Positions 39,655 through 48,820 of a DNA stretch of 64,000 nt are shown one piece after another (within the stretch, counting starts at the first letter, position 1; the number at the start of each line of letters is the position of its first letter). Under the pieces are notes generated by a model that saw nothing but the letters and a program-made list of their open reading frames with translations, was not told the DNA's origin and made no database searches. This stretch comes from Cryoendolithus antarcticus (lineage: Eukaryota > Ascomycota > Dothideomycetes > Cladosporiales > Cladosporiaceae). The stretch is from the NCBI GenBank assembly GCA_002077065.1, contig NAJO01000007.1:372001-436000 (forward strand), in the 5' to 3' direction. Both the position numbers and the translations under genes were made by a program.

Positions 39655-41430
39655 ATGGACTATACTCACGTCGACCAAGAACAAGTCAAGGATGCAAATT
39701 GGCGACCGGGTTTCTTCCGTCGCCTGCCCTGGCAGGGACTTCTGTGCATTCTGGGAGCACTTTCGGGCCTTGTTGCGTGTATCGTCATACTAGTGGTATC
39801 GAACGGGATGCCTGTGAGTTCGTGGCGTTATGTGCCCACCATATACCTCTCAATATGCTATACTCTCACGAACATTCTGCTTGTTGCTGCGCTCAGCTAT
39901 GGTGTCACAATCATGTGGTGGAGACGTGCTATGGGACCAGAAACGGAGCTTGGAGATCTACACCGATATTGGCAGTATGGCACGAGCCCGTTGGCCGCAG
40001 TCAAGGCAGGCAGGAATCTCAACCTCGCAGCGATCGCCTGCCTCCTTGTCGCCATCACGCCTGCCAATGGGCCGCTCTTGCAACGGGCATCAAGCGCGAC
40101 CCAGGATGCAGTCACATCGCCCACTGTCCTTCACATCAATAGCACGACGTCACTCAGCTCCGCAACAGGCTACATCGCTGGACGACAGCTCGCACCGGCC
40201 TTCCTAACCTCTTCATTTGCGAACATAGTGCAGGTAAGGTCGAATCTCACGTTGTGTGCAAGCCGCAGCTAAGCTGATCTTCGAGAGCAATTCTATGATC
40301 GCACTCCGATCACAGTCAAGGACACAGGCTGCCCGAGCAACGCCATCTGCAATGGGAGACTGCGTGCCGCAGGGTTCGCGGTCAACTGTTCAGCTTCCTC
40401 GTTTGACTTCGACTCGCAGCTGCATCAAGGTACTGATGTAGGGTCCACATACGTTGACGCCTTCAACATCGCATTCAGTTGGAATCTCATGAACGGGGGA
40501 ATACAGCTCAACACGCAGTATAGAGTTCCCATGTCGTCTGACCTCTCAAGTTGCATCGGACACATAGTCATACAGAATTGCACACTCGAAGCCGCGACAG
40601 TCTTATACCCTGTCACGATCAATGGCAATCAATCGACCATCGCTCTTGATCAAGAATCCACCGTGTTTGACGACACGCCGACGAACATCACCACCATGGC
40701 GGCGTTCCCGGAAACCAACGGTGCCCCGTCCCAGCTTGCCGGCTACGCCGTCTCGCTGCAGAATCGCTTCAACGGCGCGGCACTCATGCATTTCGGTGGT
40801 GCGATTGGCTACGAAATGGACTCGGTTGGCGCTACGCCGCCTCAGTTCGCTGTGTCTGGCGACGAGAACCCGTGCAACATGACCTTCCGCGACCCGCTGC
40901 CGAACATGCTTGCCCAGGCCAGGGAGCTTATGTTTCGAACCGCCATGGGATTCGCCAACGAGACTGCTGTGCGAGTCCCAGTTTATCGCACTGCTAGCTT
41001 TCCCGATGGATTCTTAGATGACAATAGCACAGGTCTGGAGACCGTGTCAGGGACACAAACCACCACCACGACCGTCTACCGCACTCACTACGGTTTCCTC
41101 ATTGGCGCAGTGGCCTTGACAGTTCTTTCTCTCATCGTGGTGCTGATCACCTACCACGGCTTTTGGCACCTTGGTCGAGACGTCTCCTTAAGCCCGCTCG
41201 AGATCGCCAAGGCTTTCAACGCGCCTCTGCTTGCATCAGAGCACTCTAATGCGGAAGCCGATGACCTCGTTGCCACAGTAGGCAAGAAACATGTCAAGTA
41301 TGAGCTGACGGGTTACGCCGGGACGGACGTGCAAGACAAACCGCACTCCCAGGTGAGCGTGCATGGGGACGTGATCGATGATTTGACCGTTGACAGACGA
41401 GATCTACACTTTCAGATCGTGGAGCAGTGA
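39655..41430 (+). CDS. Multi-pass membrane protein, DUF3176-like
   Basis: Exons 39655-40233 and 40288-41430 give 573 residues. The N-terminus has three hydrophobic segments: LLCILGALSGLVACIVILVV, YLSICYTLTNILLVAALSYG and LNLAAIACLLVAITPA. They are separated by the conserved-looking PGFFRRLPWQGLL and GVTIMWWRRAMGPETELGDLHRYWQYG. A large extracellular domain with N-glycosylation sites and Cys pairs (CPSNAIC, NCSAS, SCIGH, QNCT, PCNMTF) follows. A final membrane helix (YGFLIGAVALTVLSLIVVLITYHGFW) and a cytosolic tail close the protein. The pattern matches a fungal family often annotated as DUF3176, of unknown function. The acceptor used (GAGAG before CAATTC) is unusual but is the only one that keeps the phase with the GTAAGG donor. 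Confidence 0.75.
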
Positions 41431-41475
41431 GTGACACGGAACAGGGAGCACATGGCATGGCAAGACTATAGAGGA

Positions 41476-43131
41476 TCAAGCATACCCATCTCCCCACATC
41501 TCCCCATCCTCCTTAACCTCATCCTCCTCCGCAATCGCGGCACCTCGCAAGTCTCTCTCCTCCCTCTGCCTTGCACGTCTCTCGGCTCTCGTAGTCAACC
41601 GCGGCGTCACAGGCGTAAGAGGTGTGAAAGGCATGTATGGACTATACGGCGTTGCCAGACCTGCAGTCCGCATCCCACCGGTACCCAGTCCATTGCCGAA
41701 TCGCTGGTTGCGCGTGACTTCGAGGAATGTCGTCTTCGTTGGACCAGCAGAGATAGGTGGAAAGTGTTGTGGCTGAGAACGGAAAGGTAGAGTCCTCGGC
41801 GGTGTGCGCGATGGACCTGGCCGAGTTGGATCTGCTCGTAGAGAGGCGTGATCTGTCAATGCTTGTGCACGGGTGCTGTACTGATAGCCCGCTGACTGAG
41901 CAGCAGCAGCCGTCTGTGCAGGCACAGGACGCTGTGGGTGCGCAAGCGGAAGATCTCGGACTTCATCTACGCGCTCTTCGTACTGCCATGGCGTACCAGG
42001 AGTGGTCGGCGGGTACGCTTGGCTGTCTACAGTGTCCGTGGTACGACTCGTAGGTGGCTCTGGTGGAATGCCGGGATCAGTGTAGAAACGTGGGCTGAGT
42101 GGTGTTCGAGCGCCGTCGCTGTTGTCGTCTATATCGGGCCGTATCATCGGCGAGGAGATCTTGAGGTGGCGCATGGACTTGCGTAGCTTCTTCGTGTTGC
42201 CAGATCCAGACGATGCTGAGGCGTAGGTACGTGACGATCCGACAGACGTTGCTCGATCTCGTAGCGGGAGATCAGAGGCCTGGTTTTCTCGTGGGAAGAT
42301 TGGAGTCAGTGGCGTCGTGGGGTGCTCAGCTCGAATCGGACTCGTGGGTCCTTGGGGTAGTGGTGGCATTGTAGTGTCTGGCGGGTAAATCGCACGGATC
42401 GGTGAGCGTGGAGACATCGGACTGAGTGGGCTGATTGGGTACTGTGCGTTTTCTGGTTGCAAATGCCTCAATGCCGGCGCATCAGTGAGCAGCCTCGGCG
42501 GTCGTGGTCTTGAGTACTGCGGCGGCGGTCCACCGTATTGTTCTTGCACATTTGAGCTCTGCCCCTTCTGCTCATCTCGTGCCATTACAGCCGCATACAG
42601 CTTCTCCATCTCCTCTTGCCTTCTCGCCCGATCCGCTTCCACCACATTGCTGTCAAAGCTCGCGACACTCTGCATGCCAGGTGAGACGGTATTGCTCAGC
42701 CCACTCCGCATGCTCCCATTGGGACTCCTCACGCCCTTCTTCTTGCCTTTTGGAGACCGCCATGGGAGCGTCCGTACACTGACTGGACTTATCGGGCTCG
42801 GATCGAAGGCTGTGCTGAGCGGCTTCACCATCTCGGTGCCTCTATTGACAAAGCCTACATTGAGTGCGCGCCTTCGCATGCGTCTGCCGATTGTGAGGAG
42901 GAAGACCGCTAAAATGAGGAGGGTACCCAGGTAGGATGCCGCGATGCCAGTGATTTGGTAGGGCAACAGAGAGCGATTGCGGCTGGCGTGCGCAGAGAAC
43001 GGAGGGCCATCTTCTGGCGATGGAGCTGGACTTCGATCTATGTCTATTGTCCAGAGACCAGCGCTTGTGGGTGTTGCGCGTGTGATGAGCAGCACTGCGG
43101 CCGTCGTAAGGCAGTTCAGTGGTCTCCTCAT
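41476..43131 (-). CDS. Single-pass membrane protein with long Pro/Ser-rich cytosolic tail
   Basis: Single exon of 551 residues from the ATG at 43129-43131. A signal peptide (MRRPLNCLTTAAVLLITRATPTSA) and a short lumenal or extracellular segment precede one transmembrane helix (ITGIAASYLGTLLILAVFLLTIG) with a basic stop-transfer RRMRRRAL. The remaining 440 residues are Pro/Ser/Arg-rich with repeated SP motifs (for example ISPLSPMSPRSPIRAIYPP and MPFTPLTPVTP), ending in a charged helix and acidic tail. The layout resembles a type I surface sensor or signalling anchor, but no family was recognised. The frame extends upstream only to a GTG. It converges with the DUF3176-like gene, and the two stops are 45 bp apart. 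Confidence 0.72.
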   Translation of the reverse strand: MRRPLNCLTTAAVLLITRATPTSAGLWTIDIDRSPAPSPEDGPPFSAHASRNRSLLPYQITGIAASYLGTLLILAVFLLTIGRRMRRRALNVGFVNRGTEMVKPLSTAFDPSPISPVSVRTLPWRSPKGKKKGVRSPNGSMRSGLSNTVSPGMQSVASFDSNVVEADRARRQEEMEKLYAAVMARDEQKGQSSNVQEQYGGPPPQYSRPRPPRLLTDAPALRHLQPENAQYPISPLSPMSPRSPIRAIYPPDTTMPPLPQGPTSPIRAEHPTTPLTPIFPRENQASDLPLRDRATSVGSSRTYASASSGSGNTKKLRKSMRHLKISSPMIRPDIDDNSDGARTPLSPRFYTDPGIPPEPPTSRTTDTVDSQAYPPTTPGTPWQYEERVDEVRDLPLAHPQRPVPAQTAAAAQSAGYQYSTRAQALTDHASLRADPTRPGPSRTPPRTLPFRSQPQHFPPISAGPTKTTFLEVTRNQRFGNGLGTGGMRTAGLATPYSPYMPFTPLTPVTPRLTTRAERRARQREERDLRGAAIAEEDEVKEDGEMWGDGYA

Positions 43132-43802
43132 GGCTGTCTGTGTTGCTGTCGTCCTCTTCTCATACCCATCCCTCCACACCAGTTGCTTCACAGAAAGGAT
43201 GGAGATAGATGAAGTCGAACTTACCGCTACCGCCAGTCTGGCCAGTGCCGTCTATACATATCACCGTGCGTAGCTCCTCTACATGGCCGCCACGCCTGGG
43301 CGATCACAGCGAGCGTGCAGCATGCACACAAGCGCCTGTCGATTCATAGAGGAGAAGAGGTTGATGTGCGATGTGATTGGTGTGAAGAAGCCAAATACGC
43401 GCCGCTGCACGGACGCTCTTGCATGAATGCACCTTCCCGAATCTGGAGCTGCACGTGACCAATCATTCATCTGTTGACTTGCACATACACTATCCTGCAG
43501 TCTAGGCTTCTCCAGCCATTTGAAGTATGAAGACTGCTCATATCCGTCAAAATGCGACAGCGCAATGCTATACTGCTGCACCAGTGACACGCGAAAGTGT
43601 TTGGATTCCAGCAACGACTGAACAGCCTTTATGACGGGCCACAAACACCAAAGTCGCTGTATCTACATGTAGACATGGTGGTGGTTGCAATCGGGCCTTG
43701 CCTGCCTCCATGGCGACGGTGCGTAATCGCTACTGCTATCATCAGCTTTACAACGCAGTCGTAAGTGCTGGCTTTCGATCTGGGTGAAGTATTTGTTTGT
43801 TC
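43132..43802. other. Intergenic region
   Basis: 671 bp upstream of the membrane-protein gene. No gene recognised. Confidence 0.35.
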
Positions 43803-44030
43803 ATGCACACTTACCAAGCAACTATGAAATTGCCTGCTGTAAATCTTCAAAGTCTTTTGTCAATGATTCCACCACTAGCAGGTACTGTATGCTTCCTAAT
43901 GGCGTTCACGGCGAACAGTGCAGCATGCACGGCGACCATAGCAGGCTTACACGATTGCTTCCATTGTCGTCTCAGACTGCTACCACCCATATCGCAATAC
44001 TCGAGTGACGAAGCCATCACGTTTCAGTAG
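43803..44030 (+). CDS. Possible very small secreted Cys-containing protein (weak)
   Basis: An open frame with in-frame ATGs at 43803 and 43824 encodes 68-75 residues. A hydrophobic stretch (LLSMIPPLAGTVCFLMAFTANSAA) could be a signal peptide with cleavage before CTATIAGLHDCFHC. The putative mature part is about 34 residues with three cysteines. The size and layout fit small secreted fungal proteins, but there is no conserved motif, and a frame this short can occur by chance. It could also be a 5' exon of the Pro-rich frame that begins at 44047, since a CTAAT-like branch site and an AG lie just before that ATG. Confidence 0.25.
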   Translation: MHTYQATMKLPAVNLQSLLSMIPPLAGTVCFLMAFTANSAACTATIAGLHDCFHCRLRLLPPISQYSSDEAITFQ

Positions 44031-44046
44031 CCACTAATGAGATAAG

Positions 44047-44592
44047 ATGGCCAATACACGCATGGCCCGATTCGAAGCCTTGCGCGAGACAGCAGATGGA
44101 GCACCAGCGCCCGATGGCATTGGACGACCTCGCGCCGAGCAGCCAATCAACCCCCTGATCGATCAGCGCATACTCTTGCCAGTCCCCGAAGACCTGGATC
44201 TTGGCCCACCTTTGCTAAGTGTCCGACGTCCGGAACAGAAGTGGCACCCTTGGCCGCCCGGAAATATGCCACGGCCGATACGACCGCTTCGACAGCCGAT
44301 GCCGATGCCAGTTGTGGCCGCAATTCCAGATGCTGCTCCCATGGCTCCGCTTCCTGGCCTGCCCGGCTCGTGGCCAGTGCCACGGTACGCAGAGCCTGCT
44401 GGGCCTGTGCCACCAGCGCCTGCGAATGTACAGCCTGTGCTCGACCCGGCGAATCCCAGACAGCCACCGCAGAATTCTCGCTTGACGGCTGCGCTGAACC
44501 AGGAGCTTACTGATAATCTACTGAGGACCATGCCGAGGGCTGACGAGTGTGACACCGAGGATTGTAGGAGAGCGAGGTACTGGGGTTGTTAA
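44047..44592 (+). CDS. Proline-rich hypothetical protein (181 residues)
   Basis: A single open frame starting MANTRMARFEALRETADG. The body is very Pro-rich (for example HPWPPGNMPRPIRPLRQPMPMP and PGSWPVPRYAEPAGPVPP). The C-terminal quarter is different, with a predicted helix (LTAALNQELTDNLLRTM) and the ending CDTEDCRRARYWGC with three cysteines. No signal peptide in this frame. Composition and third-position GC look coding, but no family was recognised. The N-terminus may be incomplete if an upstream exon exists (an in-frame TGA lies 9 bp before the ATG, so any extension would need splicing). Confidence 0.5.
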   Translation: MANTRMARFEALRETADGAPAPDGIGRPRAEQPINPLIDQRILLPVPEDLDLGPPLLSVRRPEQKWHPWPPGNMPRPIRPLRQPMPMPVVAAIPDAAPMAPLPGLPGSWPVPRYAEPAGPVPPAPANVQPVLDPANPRQPPQNSRLTAALNQELTDNLLRTMPRADECDTEDCRRARYWGC

Positions 44593-45509
44593 GTACTACC
44601 AACGGCTGGCTACCTTACCAAAAGATTCGAGTGCAGGATGGCGTTCGACTGGTGTTAGCGAGGAGGTAGTTTCACTGTTGTCCACTTCCAGCTCATGGCA
44701 TCACGCTTCTAGGGCAAATGACACTCGTCTCTCCACTGTGATCATAGTGCCGTGATGTCTGTTCTATTCTGTAGTACTTTCAGTGCCATCTGCTAGCTTA
44801 TCCACCATTGTCTGGCACATCCGAGGAATATTGGCAGGTAATCGTTGTTCGCCGCTAGACAAGGCAATCTGCGAGCATCCGATGCGTCCAACGAGTGATC
44901 ATGCGAACGACCAGATCTGTGCTCCTTACCCCACACCAGTGCATACAGTGTCACAAGGATCACAAGCACACCTTGGGGCCCTCACAATGGCGCCCCGTCG
45001 TTTCGGAACAGCATGAGGATGGCAGTATTCGCAGGATCAGTCAGTCGCGAGCTGTCCACAGCTGTGTCTCTCGCATGGGACGGTGCGATGGGCCGCCATG
45101 CAGCAACGAGAGGCGGCCTTCGAGGCGATTGTGTGACTTTAACAAGTGATTATTAGACAGGGCAGAGGCCTCGCCTCGCCAGTACTCGTCGTCTTCATTT
45201 CCAGCGGTACTCTTTCTCTCCTCTTCACGCTCCGCGAACTCGACGTATTTGATCAAGACGGTCAGTGGAGATGACCAAGTCGTGAAGTCGAAGTTCGAAC
45301 GAAAGCCTATTCTTAGCGCGGGACGCCACAATCGATCGGCAAGCATCATGGTGCGACCAGTGAACAGATCCACTGCGCACTCGCTGGACATCTCTCTGCT
45401 TCATGCCACCGCGGAATTCACTACGTTGCGGCGACGATACGACGATGTGTTATTCTTTGAGTCGGCCTGTCTGTATCACAGCTGGCTAGGACTACCTCCA
45501 CTGCACCAG
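44593..45509. other. Intergenic region upstream of the lipase
   Basis: 917 bp. The lipase frame is open back to about 45249, so its 5' leader or an earlier start (45348) may lie here. No other gene seen. Confidence 0.35.
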
Positions 45510-47075
45510 ATGCACGATCCTCCACAAGGTTATGGGTACGAGCGGATGGCTCCGCAACAGTACAACGTCTATAGTTCGCAGCAGCAGGTACCCGCCAGAT
45601 CTGGACAGGCATGGAATGCTACTCCCCTCCACCCGAATGACAGCCAAGTCTATGGCCATAGCTGGCAGCAGAGCTACAACGCGCTCCCGACTGCGGGCGG
45701 TCCAACACTGCCGCCGCGACAGAGGGTAGCACCGAGTGTGCGGCGAGATGGAGCTGTCGCTCGTGGGATGAACCAAGGCGCAGCCTTATGCGACAACATC
45801 GCAACGAGACTCGGGGACATCTTTGCTAGCGCTGGGAATGCTCGTGTAGAAGACGAGGAGCAAAATGAGTTCGAGGAGCTAGCAGAGTTGGCCCGTGGAC
45901 TGTCGCTCGTGGAGGCGGACATTACCAAGGGAGCGTCAAACGAGCGGGCGCCTCTCTTGCCAGACAGCAGTCGAGCTAGAGATGACGAGAAAAAGGTGAC
46001 CAAGAGTCGCCTGGTCAACTTCAAGAAGACATGGTTGTACTCCAACTCTCGTCTACCACCCTACCAGTACCCATTCAGAGCCTATTTCGAAACTTGGCGA
46101 GTGATTTGCATGGCCGCACGAGCTTCCGCACAGGTGTATCAGCGCCCTCGGGCGGACCAACGAGAGCACTATGTCGATGCGAGTTGGCGACACGGGACCA
46201 AGGCTATGGTTGTCAAGAGCTCACCGATAGACGACAAGAATCTCATCGTTTTTGCTATTCGAGGCTCGCAGAAGAACTTCATGGATTGGGCAGTGAACTT
46301 CCGGCCAGCACCGACCGCGCCAGAAGGGTTCCTCGATGATCCGGGGAACGCATGCCATGCAGGCTTTCTGTCTGTGGCGAAGGCAATGGTAGCTCCGGTA
46401 GCACAGCGTCTGCGACAGCTGCTTGAGCAAGATCCGTCAAGGTGCACAAGCTCGCTGCTCATCACGGGTCACTCTGCCGGTGGCGCTGTGGCAAGCTTAC
46501 TGTGGGCTCACATGCACTCTGTTGGTGTCGAATCGGAACTGAACATTCTGACTGGGTGCTTCAAAAGAGTCCACTGCGTCACCTTCGGGGCGCCTCCAGT
46601 GTCATTCTTGCCTCTGCAGAAGCCTCACAGCAAGCGTGGAGACAAGAGCTTGTTCTTATCGTTCGCCAATGAGGGTGACCCGATCGTGAGAGCGGATAAG
46701 GAGTACGTCTTCTCGCTGGCCAAGCTACTCGCCGCTCCTGCTCCTACATGTGCAATCAGACCGACGAAGCCAAAGGCTACGCTCGCGAAGAAAGCTTCGC
46801 AAGCTGTGCTCAACAGCGTCAAGCCTTCGAGAGGCCCTGCGCCTCACTGGCCAGTTCCACCGGCGACGTTATCGAATGCTGGTCGCATGGTTCTAATGCG
46901 CGAGAAGACCCTGAAAGACAAATCGCCGGGTGTTGAAGCGATTATGACTACTGACGAGCAGCTTCGTGATGTTGTATTTGGTGATCCGGCAATGCACATG
47001 ATGTCGCTGTACCGACATCGCGTCGAGAAGCTGGCGTTCGCAGCGATGCTCGGCGATGAAGCTGTACCGCCGTGA
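45510..47075 (+). CDS. Class 3 (Rhizomucor-type) lipase, intracellular
   Basis: A lipase-3-family hydrolase. The ATG at 45510 (MHDPPQGYGYERMAPQQYN) gives 521 residues. An ATG at 45348 is also in frame, so the start is uncertain. The first 200 residues are Gln/Pro-rich and then acidic. The catalytic domain (about residues 230-450) has VIFAIRGSQKNFMDWAVNF and the nucleophile elbow LLITGHSAGGAVASLLW, followed by VTFGAPPVSF and FANEGDPIVRADKEYV carrying the likely catalytic Asp. No signal peptide, so it probably acts inside the cell on acylglycerols or phospholipids. The C-terminal 100 residues form a tail that ends near ALHMMSLYRHRVEKL-like sequence, often seen in fungal intracellular members. 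No intron. Confidence 0.82.
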   Translation: MHDPPQGYGYERMAPQQYNVYSSQQQVPARSGQAWNATPLHPNDSQVYGHSWQQSYNALPTAGGPTLPPRQRVAPSVRRDGAVARGMNQGAALCDNIATRLGDIFASAGNARVEDEEQNEFEELAELARGLSLVEADITKGASNERAPLLPDSSRARDDEKKVTKSRLVNFKKTWLYSNSRLPPYQYPFRAYFETWRVICMAARASAQVYQRPRADQREHYVDASWRHGTKAMVVKSSPIDDKNLIVFAIRGSQKNFMDWAVNFRPAPTAPEGFLDDPGNACHAGFLSVAKAMVAPVAQRLRQLLEQDPSRCTSSLLITGHSAGGAVASLLWAHMHSVGVESELNILTGCFKRVHCVTFGAPPVSFLPLQKPHSKRGDKSLFLSFANEGDPIVRADKEYVFSLAKLLAAPAPTCAIRPTKPKATLAKKASQAVLNSVKPSRGPAPHWPVPPATLSNAGRMVLMREKTLKDKSPGVEAIMTTDEQLRDVVFGDPAMHMMSLYRHRVEKLAFAAMLGDEAVPP

Positions 47076-47315
47076 GATCCTGAATCGCAGAGGTGAATTT
47101 GATCTGAGTATGCTTCAGTGAAGTGAAATGGGTAGAAGAGGCAGGTGCATTGCATGTGAAATCAACGCGTGCCTGCCTTGCAATCGAGGTCATAAGTCGC
47201 TCCGCGCTACACTGACCACTTCACCACAACATCGACTCACTCAATACTCTCGCCGAACAATCTTCTGCCGCCACTGCTTCTCTGCTTCACAGCATACTAG
47301 CACACGCAGTACAAA

Positions 47316-48671
47316 ATGGCGGACGGAGAGACGCCCGCCGGCGACGCACCCCCAGCCGCGGAGCCTATGCAGCTGATATTCCGCGATTCGAACAACACAG
47401 AGATTACGTTCAAGTTGAAGCCAACGACCAAATTCGCGAAGGCGTTTGACGCTTTTGCGAAGAAGACGGAGAGGAAGATTAACGAGTTGCGCTTTCTGTA
47501 CGAGGGCGAGCGTTTGAACGCAGATCAGACCATCGAGGAGGTGAGTTTCAACCGCATTGCTTCATGTTTGCTACGAAGTAACAGCTGACGATATCACTTA
47601 GATTGGCATGGAGGACGGTGATACTGTTGACGTACATATGGAGCAGATTGGTGGGTACAACTATTCGGCGGCTGTGAATGAGCAGATTGATGCGCAGTCC
47701 GGCTCTCTGGACCACGAAGCGTCTACTCCCGACACCTCGCTCGTCCTTCATCAACAGATTGGTGTCCTTCAAAATTCAATGAGCGAGATGCGCATCCGCA
47801 TCGCGGAGCTGGAAGCCAAATTCGACGTGTCCACTGCGCGCAGCGATGGATGTCGCGCTACTGAAGACCTCCATACTGCGCCTGTGATCACGCGCGATGT
47901 TTTTCCCTTGGCGGATGCACTGCAAAGGGACATCTTTGCCGATGTCGTCTCGGCCACTCCGACACGCACGCTTTTCATCAGCAACATCGACAGTGAGGTC
48001 GACGATGAGACGTTCGCGACCTGGCTGGGCGACGATTACCGCGACAACGATTACGGCACCAAAATCGAGAGATACCGCGAGACTGGGGTGAGCAAAGGAT
48101 ATGCCACTCTCACCTTCTGCTCTCAGGACGAGGCCAAAAGCATGTTCCATGAGCTTGACAACTCTATGCTGGGCAACCAGGTTGTCAAGGTCCAGTACGC
48201 AATGACCCGCGACGAAGCCGTCACAGCCCGTGTCCGAGAGCTCAAGATTGAGGAAGAAGTCAACGCTCTGCCGAGCCTGGCCGAGCTCGCCCAAACTGAT
48301 ATGCAGCTGGCGCCCCTAGGTCCTAAGATCACACTGACATTGAAGGTCGGAGCCGCCGATGCTTCGCCGACTAGATACACCATTCGGCGCGAACAGTCGC
48401 TGGAGAAGCTGTTTCAGCACTTTGAGCAGCGCGTCGGCCGGCAGCGCATCGGGATGAAGTTTCGACGAGGAGCTGTGTACGAGGCGCTGAAGGGCTGCTA
48501 CAGCGCGACCAACGTACGTTGCCTTCGCCTAAAGCTTAGGGCTTATGCTGACGTATACAGTACGGATTGGAGGACGGGGACGTGATCATCGCCGAATACC
48601 CTCCTCCCTCGTTCCGCCAAAGCTGGGACCACTATGAGCCGGCATCAGCATGGTGCAAACTCCAGGACTAA
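47316..48671 (+). CDS. SUMO - coiled coil - RRM - SUMO-like fusion protein
   Basis: Exons 47316-47540, 47602-48513 and 48561-48671 give 415 residues. Residues about 18-93 are a SUMO-family fold with hallmark blocks ELRFLYEGERLNADQT and MEDGDTVDVHMEQIGG, ending in the Gly-Gly (codons 47650-47655) used by SUMO proteases and conjugation. The frame does not stop there as SUMO precursors normally do. It runs on through a short heptad-type coiled coil (VLQNSMSEMRIRIAELEAKF, about 124-148) and an RRM (about 197-276) with RNP2 LFISNI and RNP1 KGYATLTF. A second SUMO-like domain (about 317-395, ITLTLKVG through GLEDGDVIIAEY) follows, with no terminal Gly-Gly. Introns have good GTGAGT/CTTAG and GTACGT/ACAG sites. 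I know of no named protein with this order. It may be processed like ubiquitin-ribosomal fusions or act as a SUMO-mimic RNA-binding adaptor. Confidence 0.82.
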
Positions 48672-48820
48672 AGTCACTATGAGCAAGGCCCCATTCGAAG
48701 ACGTAGTGAGCTGGCACGCAGCCGGGGAGCTTCTGGACTGTCCCGTACTGGGACACTGAAGATGGTGCTCCGATAAGTGAATCGAGTGGCGGCCCAGTTG
48801 AAAGCCTACATACCACTAGG

